Assembly: GCF_018333375.1 (NCBI RefSeq)
Contig: NZ_BORW01000001.1
Location: 1-64,000, forward strand
DNA: 64,000 nucleotides
Reading direction: 5' to 3'
Origin: Paenibacillus cookii
Lineage (GTDB): Bacteria > Bacillota > Bacilli > Paenibacillales > Paenibacillaceae
Part shown: positions 33,169-42,132 of the stretch, piece after piece
Layout: each line of letters starts with the position of its first letter
Position numbering within the stretch: the stretch's first letter is position 1
The notes under the pieces: generated by a model
Seen by the model: only the letters and a program-made list of their open reading frames with translations
What the model was told of the DNA's origin: nothing
Database searches by the model: none
Position numbers and translations under genes: made by a program

Positions 33169-33230
33169 GAATAACCAGATCTTTTTATTCTACAGTTGAA
33201 GAATTAACCAATTAAATTGTTGAATTTCTG

Positions 33231-33668
33231 TCACAATTGCATTTCGGTTCCGGAATTCCATAATTTATGAATTTCTCCCTGCACGATACCGGCCAATTCT
33301 TTCCCGCTCTCGGCTTCTATCGCTGGTCGCGCCAAGATCAAATCGGCTTCCGGCAGATCGCTTGCCGGGAGGCTGCAGTCCGCCGACATGATGACGACAT
33401 GTTTGAAGCCCGCCTGTTTCACGTTGCGGCACACTTCGTTCAAAAGCGACATTTCCCGCTGCAATCCGTATTGGAATGCAGGATATGTAATCATTCTTCC
33501 CTTAAACGGAATTTCGACCAGGTCCATGAAATCCCTTAGACGTTCAAGGGCTGCCGTGGCTTCGACCGGGCTTTCGTTCCCGGTCAATCCCGTATAGGGA
33601 ATGAGACAAGTGTCAAAATAGGGCTGCAGTTCCCCCCAAGACGACTCGTCCACTTCGCTGAATTTCAT
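33231..33668 (-). CDS. ypiF: YpiF-like protein (DUF2487)
   Basis: A 145-residue cytoplasmic protein starting MKFSEVDESSW, with YFDTCLIPYTGLTG, PFKGRMITYPAFQY, and a C-terminal ADLILARPAIEAESGKELAGIVQGEIHKLW helix. Its position upstream of qcrABC matches B. subtilis YpiF, whose function is unknown. ATG 33668 has GGAAGGGTG upstream; the frame extends to 33698 without a good site. The qcr promoter lies between it and qcrA, so they are separately startable. Confidence 0.8.
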   Translation of the reverse strand: MKFSEVDESSWGELQPYFDTCLIPYTGLTGNESPVEATAALERLRDFMDLVEIPFKGRMITYPAFQYGLQREMSLLNEVCRNVKQAGFKHVVIMSADCSLPASDLPEADLILARPAIEAESGKELAGIVQGEIHKLWNSGTEMQL

Positions 33669-33724
33669 TCGTTTCACCCTTCCATCATTTTTCTCCATTA
33701 TATTTCATATTATGCCTCGGCTGA

Positions 33725-33805
33725 AGAAAAAAAGAAACGCCGGTCTCTCCGCTCGGGTAAACGTCCCGCGTTCCCGAACGGAAAGCTGCCTGCATTTCTT
33801 TTTGT
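33725..33805 (-). terminator. Two-tiered terminator hairpin after the IDEAL gene
   Basis: On the minus strand outer arms AAGAAATGC/GCGTTTCTT and inner arms TCCGTTCGGG/CCCGAGCGGA stack into one long hairpin, followed by TTTTTTTC. It lies about 75 bp past the stop at 33876. Confidence 0.6.
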
Positions 33806-33875
33806 GACGGGCTTTTAGGGTGGAACCAACTTGCCTTCCACGCCGGTCGCATAGATCGAATATCATGCGCTCGGT

Positions 33876-34055
33876 TTAATTCAACAACCTCAGTTCATCC
33901 GTTAGATTACGGAAAGCCGATTCGTCTCCGGTAGCCAGCGCCCGATCGATTTCGCGATAGAGCTCCTCGCTCCGATGTTTGCGCAACGCTTCGTCCCATA
34001 CCATTTCAGCAGCAAGCCCCAACATGACTTCATACGTAGCTTTCATTTTATCCAT
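33876..34055 (-). CDS. Stand-alone IDEAL-domain protein
   Basis: A 59-residue protein whose C-terminal half (EELYREIDRALATGDESAF...LTDEL) fits the short IDEAL domain. This domain is otherwise found at the end of B. subtilis YpiB-type and ComK-regulator proteins. The UPF0302 half of YpiB is absent, so only the IDEAL half remains at the ypiB synteny position. ATG 34055 has GGAGGTG 6 nt upstream. A protein-binding role is inferred. Confidence 0.78.
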   Translation of the reverse strand: MDKMKATYEVMLGLAAEMVWDEALRKHRSEELYREIDRALATGDESAFRNLTDELRLLN

Positions 34056-34077
34056 AGGATGCACCTCCAAACATTGT

Positions 34078-34584
34078 TTAGAACATCCTATACTCTTTCC
34101 CCTTCTCCACATAGTTTTGAGTCGTGCGGTACATTCGCTGCAAATCCGCTTCCGTCAATTCGCGGACCACTCTTGCTGGAGAACCGAGGGATAGCGTATA
34201 GGGTGGGATTTTTTTGTTTTCAGTAACGAGACTGCCTGCACCTATTAAAGCATATTCTCCAATTTCGGCACCGTTCAGTACAATGGCCCCCATGCCGATT
34301 AATGTACCTTTACCTATCGTACATCCGTGAATGATGGCGGAATGTCCAACGGATACGTCGTCAGCGACGATGAGCGGCTCACCCGTATTCACATGTCCGA
34401 CGGCTCCGTCTTGAATGTTGCATCGCTCACCGATCACGATCGGCGCCATGTCGCCTCTGAGAACGGCATTGAACCATACGCTCGAGTCCGCTCCGATCTG
34501 AACGTCCCCGATGATTTTGGCACCTTCGGCCACGTAAACGGAAGGCTGCAGCTTCGGCATATGCTGACCGTAACGCAATAACAT
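34078..34584 (-). CDS. Gamma-carbonic anhydrase family (left-handed beta-helix) protein
   Basis: A 168-residue hexapeptide-repeat protein of the gamma-carbonic anhydrase/YrdA type. It has many (V/I/L)GxxxxV turns, starting VYVAEGAKIIGDVQIG, and metal-ligand histidines in VGHVN, VGHSAIIHGC and related turns. It ends in a C-terminal helix after RMYRTTQNYVE. The family binds a metal, but many members lack proven anhydrase activity. It is a single gene upstream of the IDEAL gene, with overlap-free spacing. Confidence 0.85.
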   Translation of the reverse strand: MLLRYGQHMPKLQPSVYVAEGAKIIGDVQIGADSSVWFNAVLRGDMAPIVIGERCNIQDGAVGHVNTGEPLIVADDVSVGHSAIIHGCTIGKGTLIGMGAIVLNGAEIGEYALIGAGSLVTENKKIPPYTLSLGSPARVVRELTEADLQRMYRTTQNYVEKGKEYRMF

Positions 34585-34637
34585 TTCTCATCACTCCTAA
34601 CTTTGGGAGTGATTTTAACAACTTTTACAAGCTTTTG

Positions 34638-35765
34638 TCAATGGACGAAAGAAGCATTCCCTCCGCCTAAAACGGAGCTTTTCCCCGCAAGTTTCAGTCC
34701 CCAAGCGGTCATCTGGACCACGGCTCCTTGCTCTTGGCTTTCTCCGATCCGCAGCAGTCCCAAATGAAGCATCATCTTCAAAATCCGCTCATTGAGAATC
34801 GATTCCGCGGTGTCGTAGTAATAAGGTTTGATCAACCAGCCGATCGCCTGATGCAGCGATGAGACGGTCACCCATTCCTTGGCGCATTCGCTTGTCCAGT
34901 AAACCAGGGAAGTCAGGTTGGGGATCGCTTGTTTATATAGCCTTAACCAGAAACGGAAAATTTGCACCATGCTTTCTTTCATTCCGCCGTCTATCATTTC
35001 CGTTCCCTTCGGGGTTAAGCGCAAGCGCCCTCCCTCTTCGGCAATGTACTCCTGATAGGATGCAAAATCGTACAGCAAAGCAAACCGGCTCGGGTAAGAG
35101 GTGAATGATCTTCCGTATCCGAAACGCCACCCGCCTTTCGTGACCAAAGGTTCGCTTACGTGAAGCATGTCCATGACCTGCTGCTGCTGGCGGCGATACA
35201 TGGCCGCTTCCTGGTTAAGCTCGATTTCCTGATCGCGGACATACCGCAAAAATAACAGCAGATCCTCCGCATACAAGTTTTGTTCCTCACGGTAGGCCCC
35301 GGGTTCTCCGGACCGCCTGACCCGGTTGCGAAGCATGGCGCCGAGTTCCTGCCTGAACCTTTCCTTTAAATCGTTCGGCATCTGAAACAGGAATCTCGTG
35401 CTTTGGGTCGTGCCGTTGAACAGCCACCCGCTTCGCTTATACCTGGCGATGGCTTCGCGCGGACTTTCCGCCTTCTGCTGCTTGTCCGAAGGATCGGCAT
35501 CAAAAGCGGTTTGCCCGATGATGGCCAGCAGTTCTTCCAGGCTGTAGGAGCCGCGGCCGTCAAACAAAAGGGTGTTGAGAAAACGCAAATCTTTTGCCGA
35601 ACTGCTGCTGACCTGCTGCTCGATAAATTCCCTACGGTTTAGCATAACCAAAATGCTCTGGATCAGTTCATGTTTGGAATTCCGCTTGCACTCGCATTCG
35701 TAATGCTCCGCAATGGTCGTCAGCTGGCCGATGTCGGCATATGTCAGCATATCCGCTAAATTCAT
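34638..35765 (-). CDS. Conserved-looking protein of unknown function
   Basis: I do not recognise the function. The 375-residue soluble protein starts with a SAP/Rho-N-like short helical segment (MLTYADIGQLTTIAEHYECECKRNSKHELIQSIL). It then has several winged-helix-like units (about 165-235 and 285-365), with no catalytic motif, membrane segment or metal site visible. The longer frame to 35831 has no better site; ATG 35765 has only a weak GAG-type site. It stands alone between the gamma-carbonic anhydrase and a terminator of the sigma operon. Confidence 0.65.
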   Translation of the reverse strand: MNLADMLTYADIGQLTTIAEHYECECKRNSKHELIQSILVMLNRREFIEQQVSSSSAKDLRFLNTLLFDGRGSYSLEELLAIIGQTAFDADPSDKQQKAESPREAIARYKRSGWLFNGTTQSTRFLFQMPNDLKERFRQELGAMLRNRVRRSGEPGAYREEQNLYAEDLLLFLRYVRDQEIELNQEAAMYRRQQQQVMDMLHVSEPLVTKGGWRFGYGRSFTSYPSRFALLYDFASYQEYIAEEGGRLRLTPKGTEMIDGGMKESMVQIFRFWLRLYKQAIPNLTSLVYWTSECAKEWVTVSSLHQAIGWLIKPYYYDTAESILNERILKMMLHLGLLRIGESQEQGAVVQMTAWGLKLAGKSSVLGGGNASFVH

Positions 35766-35835
35766 CTCTGATCGCCTCGCCGTTTTACTACCATTATGGG
35801 AATTATTACAATTTTTATTCGGCAAAAACAAAAAA

Positions 35836-35863
35836 AATAACCCGAACGAAAGTCCAAGTTATT
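35836..35863 (-). terminator. Terminator of the second ECF sigma operon
   Basis: On the minus strand AATAACTTG/CGGGTTATT (9 bp with G-U pairs) has a ~10-nt loop and is followed by TTTTTTTT. It lies about 160 bp past the anti-sigma stop at 36023. The 150-bp gap holds nothing else I can support. Confidence 0.6.
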
Positions 35864-36022
35864 CTTTGGCATGAAGAAAAACGAGCGGTATAAATGTTAT
35901 AAGCGGAAAAGCGGGAAAATCCGTTCGGCGCTCGCGCCGTCCGCCAATGCCTCGCTGCTGCTTCAGGGCTGCGAAAAGGCATATTCCGGATTTCGCGCGG
36001 CCTTCTCGCGCATCCAAACGCT

Positions 36023-36619
36023 TTATTTGCGCATTTGGCTCAGCCGCCGCAGCGACAGCAGGGCCATCGCAACGCCCAGCACCGATAAAATCATCCAATA
36101 TTGCGGATGCGTCGGTCCCATGCTGACGACAAACGGTTCGATGATCCCGCTGTTCGTTGCCGGAATATTGTAGCTGAAACGGCTTAATTCCGCGCTGCCG
36201 GCAATCCCCGTCGGCAATATGCCCGTCGCGGCGTCGGCGGTTTCCTTCGGTTGCGGCTTATCCATAAGCAGGAAATAAAGCGCGCTGCACAGGAACACCA
36301 TCACGAAGCCGGTAATCCATAACGACAACCGTTTCCTCGTCGCCGCAGGCACGTCAAACGGCTTGCCCTTGTCCGGAATGAGCCACGGGGATTCCCGGTA
36401 AATCCGGTCCATGACGTTCCGGTTGATCTCCTCCGCTTTTTCTTCGGAGGCTTCCTCCTGCAATTCCAAAATGTAGCTGTGGCTTTCCATCCACAAATCG
36501 AATTCCGCCGCGCAATCGCTGCAGGTCGTCATGTGCATTTCCAGCTGCCGCCATCTGGGATCATTTTCATTCAAATCCGATATCAGCCCGAATAATTCTT
36601 GAGCCTCATCGCAAGTCAT
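36023..36619 (-). CDS. Zinc-finger anti-sigma factor (two membrane segments)
   Basis: A 198-residue protein with the N-terminal zinc anti-sigma motif H-x3-C-x2-C (HMTTCSDCAAEFD, residues ~29-36), a first membrane helix (about 96-115, LWITGFVMVFLCSALYFLLM), an outer loop, and a second membrane helix near the C-terminus (YWMILSVLGVAMALLSL). Its start overlaps the sigma gene by 4 bp. It is the cognate regulator of the ECF factor at 36616..37209 by position and family. The signal it responds to is unknown. Confidence 0.85.
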   Translation of the reverse strand: MTCDEAQELFGLISDLNENDPRWRQLEMHMTTCSDCAAEFDLWMESHSYILELQEEASEEKAEEINRNVMDRIYRESPWLIPDKGKPFDVPAATRKRLSLWITGFVMVFLCSALYFLLMDKPQPKETADAATGILPTGIAGSAELSRFSYNIPATNSGIIEPFVVSMGPTHPQYWMILSVLGVAMALLSLRRLSQMRK

Positions 36620-37209
36620 CTGCTTTTCATCCCTTCGTATTGTTCATAGTTTTGCTCATAAAAATACGGTTCCAGCTGTACCTTCACGCTGGATCGGGCT
36701 CTGAACAGCAAGGATTTGACCGAACTGACGCTTTGTCCTAATATATCGGCGATCTCCTGATAGTCGAGCTGGTCATATTCCCGAAGGATCAAGGCAGACC
36801 GCTGTTTCTCCGGCAAATTGTTGATGGCCTCGCGCACAAGCTCCACCTTCTCATTCCGCAAAACGGCTTGTTCCGGAGCAATCTCCGCCGGCGCAACGGG
36901 CGTCACCCCGCTTTCCTCGATCGGAACATGGGCGCCCTTTTGTTTTCTCAGCTCGCTGAGCACGGTGTTCCGTGCGATCGTATACAACCAGGTCGAAAAG
37001 GATGCATCCACTTCCCGGAAGGAATGCAGGCTGCGAAATGCCTTATAGAATGTCTCGGAGCATAAGTCCTCGGCCATGAGCTCCATGTGGGAGCTTCGAA
37101 GCATATGGTAAACAAAAGCCAAAATTTTCCGTTGATAACGGCGCATTAATTCGGAGAAGAGCTCGACGTTGCCCTTCTTGATTTCCCTAATCATTTGGGA
37201 ATCCGTCAT
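36616..37209 (-). CDS. ECF-family RNA polymerase sigma factor
   Basis: A 197-residue ECF sigma factor. It shows region 2 (LFSELMRRYQRKILAFVYHML, AEDLCSETFYKAFRSLHSF, FSTWLYTIARNTVLSELRKQK) and region 4 (LPEKQRSALILREYDQLDYQEIADILGQSVSSVKSLLFRARSS). The start is ATG 37209, with GAGGAGGTTAC about 9 nt upstream; the open frame to 37332 lacks a site. It forms a two-gene unit with the zinc anti-sigma factor. Confidence 0.9.
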   Translation of the reverse strand: MTDSQMIREIKKGNVELFSELMRRYQRKILAFVYHMLRSSHMELMAEDLCSETFYKAFRSLHSFREVDASFSTWLYTIARNTVLSELRKQKGAHVPIEESGVTPVAPAEIAPEQAVLRNEKVELVREAINNLPEKQRSALILREYDQLDYQEIADILGQSVSSVKSLLFRARSSVKVQLEPYFYEQNYEQYEGMKSR

Positions 37210-37657
37210 TTTTATGTAACCTCCTCGCCCGTACAAAACCTCCCCGTTCGATTCAGTCGTATATAAGTACCGAACAGGATCCGAAAAGTTGCGGTCGATA
37301 TTTGTTGTCGGCGGTCCATGACACGCAAACACTATGTATTGGCAAATTCCCCAACGATTCTACAAAACTATCACTATCATTGTAGCACATTCAAGTATAA
37401 CCGTCAGGAAAGCCGCGCGCAAATTGTCCGTTTCCCCCGCCGAAACCGGAATTCTGCCGAATAAAAAATGATTCCAATATATCAATAGACGGAACAACCT
37501 CGCAAAATGTTACTAGAACATACATATTTTTTTCGGAAACAGCTTTCGGCCAAAAAAGCAAACCACGTTTAACCTCGCCGCGACCGAGCCGATCAAAACT
37601 CCCACACCCGCTCACGATATGTAAAACGCTTTGGACAATCATGGGGTTAGCAGAAAA
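37210..37657. other. Intergenic region, upstream of the ECF sigma gene
   Basis: About 450 bp with no supported gene. The minus-strand frame at 37391..37741 (116 codons) has no ribosome binding site and overlaps the sRNA terminator. The region should contain the sigma operon promoter, but I could not assign a motif. Confidence 0.45.
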
Positions 37658-37746
37658 ACAAAAAAAAGACCGCGAATCATTCGCGGTCCGTTGTTCACTT
37701 CGGAACAACCATTTATTTGGATAGGAGTGGAGAGAAACCATACTGT
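37658..37746 (-). ncRNA. Candidate ~90-nt small RNA with own promoter and terminator
   Basis: An independent short transcription unit on the minus strand in the gap between tyrA and the sigma gene. It has a near-perfect promoter (entry 37753..37781) with start near 37746. A ~35-nt pyrimidine-rich unpaired stretch follows (UUUCUCUCCACUCCUAUCC at its core). Hairpin 1 is GTTGTTC/GAACAAC (37690-37709) and hairpin 2 is the terminator GACCGCGAA/TTCGCGGTC (37668-37688), followed by TTTTTTTT. There is no ribosome binding site or convincing frame inside. The pyrimidine stretch is complementary to Shine-Dalgarno-like (GGAGUGGAGAGA) sequences, suggesting antisense control of translation, which is inference. 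I could not assign it to a known RNA family. Confidence 0.6.
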
Positions 37747-37752
37747 ACTTTT

Positions 37753-37781
37753 ATTATATGTATCCGTTTTCATTTTGTCAA
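37753..37781 (-). promoter_or_regulatory. Consensus sigma-A promoter of the candidate sRNA
   Basis: On the minus strand TTGACA (37781-37776) and TATAAT (37758-37753) are both perfect consensus and separated by exactly 17 nt. Confidence 0.85.
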
Positions 37782-37869
37782 CCCTATATTCAAACTTCAT
37801 TTCAAAAGCTATAAATAAAGAAAAAATTGTACCGTACATCACGTTTTGAGACGTTTTTTCCGCCCGTAG

Positions 37870-37909
37870 AAAAAGAAAAAAACCGGATTACAGCGAAATG
37901 CTGTAATCC
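37870..37909 (-). terminator. Terminator of the aromatic amino acid supraoperon
   Basis: On the minus strand the perfect 10-bp stem GGATTACAGC/GCTGTAATCC has a 5-nt loop and is followed by GGTTTTTTTC. The left arm includes the last codons of tyrA. Confidence 0.85.
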
Positions 37910-38982
37910 GTGTTGTTCAGCAGTTCTTTGGCCCGCTCCATATCGCTTTCCTGGCGGAAAGACAGCCGCATGATGCCCGGCACATCCTCCCTGCTTTCGA
38001 TAATTTGGATATTGCTGAGGTTGATATGGTTTTCCCCGAGGATGGTCGTGATTTTGCCGATAATGCCCGGATGGTCGGGAACGTCGATATACAGGTCGAA
38101 CGTCGAAGCGATCATTCCTTTGCGGCGCTCCGGGAGCTCGCTCCGGAAGTCGTTCGCTTTGGCGAAGGCTTGTACGATCCCTTCCCCGTCCTCCTGCTTC
38201 AGCAGGTTGACGAATGCCGAAATACCGTTGTTCCAATCCGAAAGCATCTGCAGCATGACGTCCCGGTTATTCAATAAAATGTCGCGCCAAATGATCGGAT
38301 CGCTCGAGGCGATCCGCGTAATGTCCCGGAATCCGCCGGCCGCAAGCTGCCGGTACAACGGATTGTCCTTGTTGTAGTCGCACACCTGGTTGACGAGCGC
38401 AACAGCGATGACATGCGGAAGATGGCTGATCGCCCCCACGATGCGGTCATGCTCCACGGGATCGACTTTTACGATCTGCGCCCGCGTGTAGCTGAGAAGG
38501 TGGACCAGCGAGTCATACACTTCTTCAGGCAAACCCGGCGGCGGCGTCAACACGTAGTAGGCGTTTTCGAACAAAAGCGGCGTCGCCGCTTCGACCCCCG
38601 AGCGTTCCGAGCCGGCCATCGGATGGCCGCCGATGAAATAAACGTCCTCCAGAGCCAGTTTCTCGGCGGCAAGCGCGATGCTGGCCTTCGTGCTGCCGAC
38701 GTCGGTGATGATGCAGCCTTTTTTTAATGGCAAAGCGCTGAGTTTCGTCAAGTATTCGTCGAGATTGCCGACAGGCACGCACAAAAAAATGAAGTCGGCA
38801 TCAAGTGCCGCTTCCTCGATCGACAGCGTGGCCTGGTCGACAACGCCGCGGCTTATATATTTATCCGCGGATGCGGGACGGTGGGCATGGCCCACGACGG
38901 TAATCCCCGGCTTGCCTTTAAAGCAAAGGGCCAGGGAGCCGCCGATCAGTCCCACTCCGAAAATAGCGATTTTCGTCGTCAT
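37888..38982 (-). CDS. tyrA: Prephenate dehydrogenase with ACT domain
   Basis: A 364-residue NAD-dependent enzyme for tyrosine synthesis. The N-terminal Rossmann loop is FGVGLIGGSLALCF. Active-site segments include ITDVGSTKASI, FIGGHPMAGSERSGVEAA, and HLPHVIAVALVNQV. The C-terminal ~70 residues are an ACT domain (DVPDHPGIIGKITTILGENHINLSNIQIIE), probably for feedback binding of an aromatic amino acid. It is the last gene of the trp-hisC-tyrA supraoperon. Prephenate specificity is by family; an arogenate enzyme cannot be excluded. Confidence 0.94.
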   Translation of the reverse strand: MTTKIAIFGVGLIGGSLALCFKGKPGITVVGHAHRPASADKYISRGVVDQATLSIEEAALDADFIFLCVPVGNLDEYLTKLSALPLKKGCIITDVGSTKASIALAAEKLALEDVYFIGGHPMAGSERSGVEAATPLLFENAYYVLTPPPGLPEEVYDSLVHLLSYTRAQIVKVDPVEHDRIVGAISHLPHVIAVALVNQVCDYNKDNPLYRQLAAGGFRDITRIASSDPIIWRDILLNNRDVMLQMLSDWNNGISAFVNLLKQEDGEGIVQAFAKANDFRSELPERRKGMIASTFDLYIDVPDHPGIIGKITTILGENHINLSNIQIIESREDVPGIMRLSFRQESDMERAKELLNNTDYSISL

Positions 38983-39007
38983 GGTACCTCACTTCATTGT
39001 TCGCATC

Positions 39008-40108
39008 CTATTGCACATGAGCTGTTTCCGCGTTTAAGACCTGCTCAAGGGCATGAATAAATGCTTTATTTTGTTCTGGAGTGCCTACGCTCACCCGGAT
39101 ATGGGTCGGATATTTGCTGTGGCCTGCCCGGATGATCACGCCCTTGCGGAGCATGGCTTCGAAAACTTCTCCGGCCGGCTTGCGCACGTCCACCATGATG
39201 AAATTGCCGTGAGCCGGGAAATAATCGAGTCCAAGGCGGTCGAATTCGGCCTGGATCTGTTCGATGCCGGCCCGATTCGCCGCACGGCATTTGGCAATGT
39301 AATCCTGATCCTTCAAAGCCGCTTTCGCCGCGGCCTGAGCCACGCGCGTCGTGTTAAACGGTTCACGTACCTGATTGATCAAACGAATGACCTCCGGCTG
39401 GGCGACGCCGTATCCGATGCGCAGCGACGCCAAACCGTAAATTTTGGAGAACGTGCGCAAAACGACGACGTTCGGATACTTTTCGATATATCGGATGCCG
39501 TTCGGGTAAGAAGGATCCGTCACGTACTCGAAATAAGCTTCGTCAAGGACGACCATGACGTTCGAAGGCACTTTCTCGAGGAAAGCCGTGACCTCCTGCT
39601 CCGAAAGAAGCGTGCCGGTAGGATTGTTCGGGTTGCACACCCAAATGATTTTCGTGCGATCGTTGACCTTGGCCAGCATCGCATCCAAATCATGTTTCCC
39701 GTCCACGAGCGGCACTTCAACGGTGACCGCCCCTTCGATATCCGCGTTGCTCTTGTACACGGAGAACGTTTGGTCGGCCATGATCGTTTCGTCGCCCGGC
39801 ACGTAAAATGCCCTGGAGATCAATGCGATGATCTCGTCGGAGCCGCAGCCGAAAATGATTTGGTCGGTATTCACGCCGAGGTGCTTCGCAAGGTCGGAAG
39901 TCAGCTCGACGGCGCCTCCGTCCGGATAAAGGCTGATATGTTCAAGCTCGGCCACGATAGCTTCTTTTGCTTTGGGCGATGCGCCGTACGGGTTTTCGTT
40001 GGACGCCAGCTTGACGACTTCGTCCAAGCCGAGTTCCCGTTTGACGTCTTCGATCGGTTTTCCGGGCTGATACACGGGAAGATTTCCAATTTGGGATTTA
40101 GGTCTCAC
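39008..40108 (-). CDS. hisC: Histidinol-phosphate aminotransferase (also aromatic)
   Basis: A 366-residue fold-type I PLP aminotransferase. It has NENPYGASPKAKEAI, FGCGSDEIIALISRAF, VCNPNNPTGTLLS, DEAYFEYV, and the PLP-lysine segment LRTFSKIYGLASLRIGYG. In Bacillus this gene, placed between trpA and tyrA, serves both histidine and aromatic amino acid synthesis; that dual role is an inference here. The start is probably GTG 40108 (GTGAG about 9 nt upstream). An in-frame GTG at 40117 is possible. Confidence 0.93.
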   Translation of the reverse strand: MRPKSQIGNLPVYQPGKPIEDVKRELGLDEVVKLASNENPYGASPKAKEAIVAELEHISLYPDGGAVELTSDLAKHLGVNTDQIIFGCGSDEIIALISRAFYVPGDETIMADQTFSVYKSNADIEGAVTVEVPLVDGKHDLDAMLAKVNDRTKIIWVCNPNNPTGTLLSEQEVTAFLEKVPSNVMVVLDEAYFEYVTDPSYPNGIRYIEKYPNVVVLRTFSKIYGLASLRIGYGVAQPEVIRLINQVREPFNTTRVAQAAAKAALKDQDYIAKCRAANRAGIEQIQAEFDRLGLDYFPAHGNFIMVDVRKPAGEVFEAMLRKGVIIRAGHSKYPTHIRVSVGTPEQNKAFIHALEQVLNAETAHVQ

Positions 40109-40132
40109 AATAACCACTCACTTTCAGCAAAT

Positions 40133-40939
40133 TTATGCTTTTAATTGTGACACAAACTTGCGTATTTGCAAGAGGCCATCTTGGCGAGTGTCCGCATTTT
40201 GCAGAAGGGGGATGGATTCTTCGATGGTTCGCACGATGGCGCTGCCTACGACGACGCCGTCGCAGATGCGCGAGAAACGCTCGGCCTGTTCCCTGTTCGA
40301 GATTCCGAAACCGATGGCGACCGGCGTGTCCGTAAATTCTTTGACCTGGCCGATGAACTCCTCGACGCCTTCATAGAAACTGGACCGTTCCCCCGTCACG
40401 CCCAGCGAAGAAACGCAATAGATGAACCCTTTGGCCCCCGCCACGATGCTCTTGATTCTTTCCTTCGAGGTCGGCGCCACGAGCGGGATGACATGGATCT
40501 CCGCGGCTTCCGCCCGGCGAAGCAGTTCCGCCGATTCCTCCACCGGCAGATCCGGTATGATCAGACCGCTGATGTCATGTTTCTTCACCTCATCGAAAAA
40601 CCGGTCCAAGCCGAACTGCAGCACGGGATTGTAATACGTAAAAAGGATGAAAGGAAGCTTTACCCCGGCGCTGCGCGCTTTGACGGCGGCTTCCATGCAG
40701 GATCTGATGTTGACCTGATGCTTCAAAGCCCGCTGGGAAGCGCGCTGAATGACGGGTCCGTCGGCCAGAGGGTCGGAATAAGGGACGCCCAGCTCGACGA
40801 TATCCGCTCCGGCCGCTTCCAATTGGGCGATGATCTCCACCGACGTCTCCACATCGGGATCGCCGATGGTCAGGAAAGGGATCAAGGCGGTCTCCCGCGC
40901 TTCCTTTAATCTGGAAAAGGTTTGGTCGATCAAGTTCAT
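40133..40939 (-). CDS. trpA: Tryptophan synthase alpha subunit
   Basis: A 268-residue TIM-barrel subunit that releases indole from indole-glycerol phosphate. Signature: [15 protein letters not shown], the catalytic Glu/Asp in [25 protein letters not shown], then [11 protein letters not shown] and [15 protein letters not shown]. Overlaps the trpB end by 4 bp. Length is normal. Confidence 0.97.
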   Translation of the reverse strand: MNLIDQTFSRLKEARETALIPFLTIGDPDVETSVEIIAQLEAAGADIVELGVPYSDPLADGPVIQRASQRALKHQVNIRSCMEAAVKARSAGVKLPFILFTYYNPVLQFGLDRFFDEVKKHDISGLIIPDLPVEESAELLRRAEAAEIHVIPLVAPTSKERIKSIVAGAKGFIYCVSSLGVTGERSSFYEGVEEFIGQVKEFTDTPVAIGFGISNREQAERFSRICDGVVVGSAIVRTIEESIPLLQNADTRQDGLLQIRKFVSQLKA

Positions 40940-42132
40940 GCCTGTTTCCCTCCCGTGTACGCCATAATGGATTCAACGTCTTTATCCCCGCGCCCGGATA
41001 AGCAAATGACGACGAGGTCTTCGCTGCCGAGGCTTGGCGCCATTTTGACCACCTGCGCGATCGCGTGCGCGGATTCCAGCGCCGGGATGATTCCTTCGGT
41101 ACGGCACAGCAGCTGCAGCGCGTCAAGCGCCTCCTGGTCCGTAACCGGCACGTATTTGGCCCGTTCGATATCCTTCAAATACGAATGCTCGGGTCCGACG
41201 CCCGGATAGTCCAGGCCCGCAGAGATCGAAAATGCCTCCTGAACCTGTCCGAATGAATCCTGGAGCAAATAACTCATCGAACCTTGGAACACCCCTTTGG
41301 TCCCTTTGCTCATGGTTGCCGCATGAAAAGCGGTTTCGACGCCTTTGCCCGCAGCTTCAACCCCGATCAGCGCCACGCCCTTGTCCTCGATGAACGGATA
41401 AAACATGCCGATGGCATTGCTGCCGCCGCCGATGGCCGCGACGACATGATCCGGAAGGCGCCCTTCGGCTTCTAAAATCTGGCGGCGAGTCTCGTCCCCG
41501 ATGATCCGCTGGAAGTTGCGCACCATCATCGGATACGGGTGCGGCCCGACGGCGGAACCCAAAATGTAAAAGGTGTCGTCCACGTTGCTCACCCAATACC
41601 GGAGCGCCTCGTTGCCGGCATCCTTCAGCGTCCGCGATCCCGAGGTCACCGGTACGACTTCGGCCCCGAGAAGCTGCATCCGGAATACGTTTAATGCTTG
41701 GCGCTTCGTATCTTCCTCGCCCATGAACACTTTGCATTCCATGCCGAGCAGCGCGGCGACGGTCGCCGTGGCCACCCCGTGCTGGCCGGCTCCCGTTTCG
41801 GCGATCACCTTGTTTTTGCCCATGCGTTTCGCGAGTACGCCCTGCGCCAGCGCGTTGTTGATCTTATGCGCCCCCGTATGGTTCAGGTCCTCGCGTTTCA
41901 GATAAATTTTGGCCTTGCCCAGATGTTTGCTCAGCCGCTCCGCGTAATATAGCGGGGTTTCCCGTCCCGAGTACTGCTTCAACAGATAGGAAAGCTCCTC
42001 CTGGAAGGAAGGATCCTCCGCATAACGATGATAAGCTTCCTCGAGCTCTATGAGTGCATTCATCAGCGTTTCCGGAACGAACCGTCCTCCGAATTCGCCA
42101 AAACGTCCATTTTGATCCGGTAATTGAATCAT
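40936..42132 (-). CDS. trpB: Tryptophan synthase beta subunit
   Basis: A 398-residue PLP enzyme that joins indole and serine. It has [19 protein letters not shown], the PLP-lysine in [33 protein letters not shown], and the serine-binding [18 protein letters not shown] 42132 matches the family start and overlaps the trpF end (ATGA); the open frame to 42309 is antisense-free noise. Internal to the trp operon. Confidence 0.97.
   Translation of the reverse strand: MIQLPDQNGRFGEFGGRFVPETLMNALIELEEAYHRYAEDPSFQEELSYLLKQYSGRETPLYYAERLSKHLGKAKIYLKREDLNHTGAHKINNALAQGVLAKRMGKNKVIAETGAGQHGVATATVAALLGMECKVFMGEEDTKRQALNVFRMQLLGAEVVPVTSGSRTLKDAGNEALRYWVSNVDDTFYILGSAVGPHPYPMMVRNFQRIIGDETRRQILEAEGRLPDHVVAAIGGGSNAIGMFYPFIEDKGVALIGVEAAGKGVETAFHAATMSKGTKGVFQGSMSYLLQDSFGQVQEAFSISAGLDYPGVGPEHSYLKDIERAKYVPVTDQEALDALQLLCRTEGIIPALESAHAIAQVVKMAPSLGSEDLVVICLSGRGDKDVESIMAYTGGKQA

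Noticed and set aside
33817..33827. T-box-like AGGGTGGAACC on the plus strand
   Set aside because: The rest of the T-box (specifier loop, antiterminator, ACCGCG end) is absent and no plus-strand gene follows.
35859..36098. 79-codon frame at the end of the anti-sigma gene
   Set aside because: Overlaps the anti-sigma gene on the same strand in another frame and has no start site.
37391..37741. 116-codon minus-strand ORF in the tyrA-sigma gap
   Set aside because: Starts inside the candidate sRNA, crosses its terminator, and has no ribosome binding site.
37639..37842. 67-codon minus-strand ORF over the sRNA promoter
   Set aside because: Its codons overlap the promoter -35/-10 and the terminator, so it cannot be read from that transcript.
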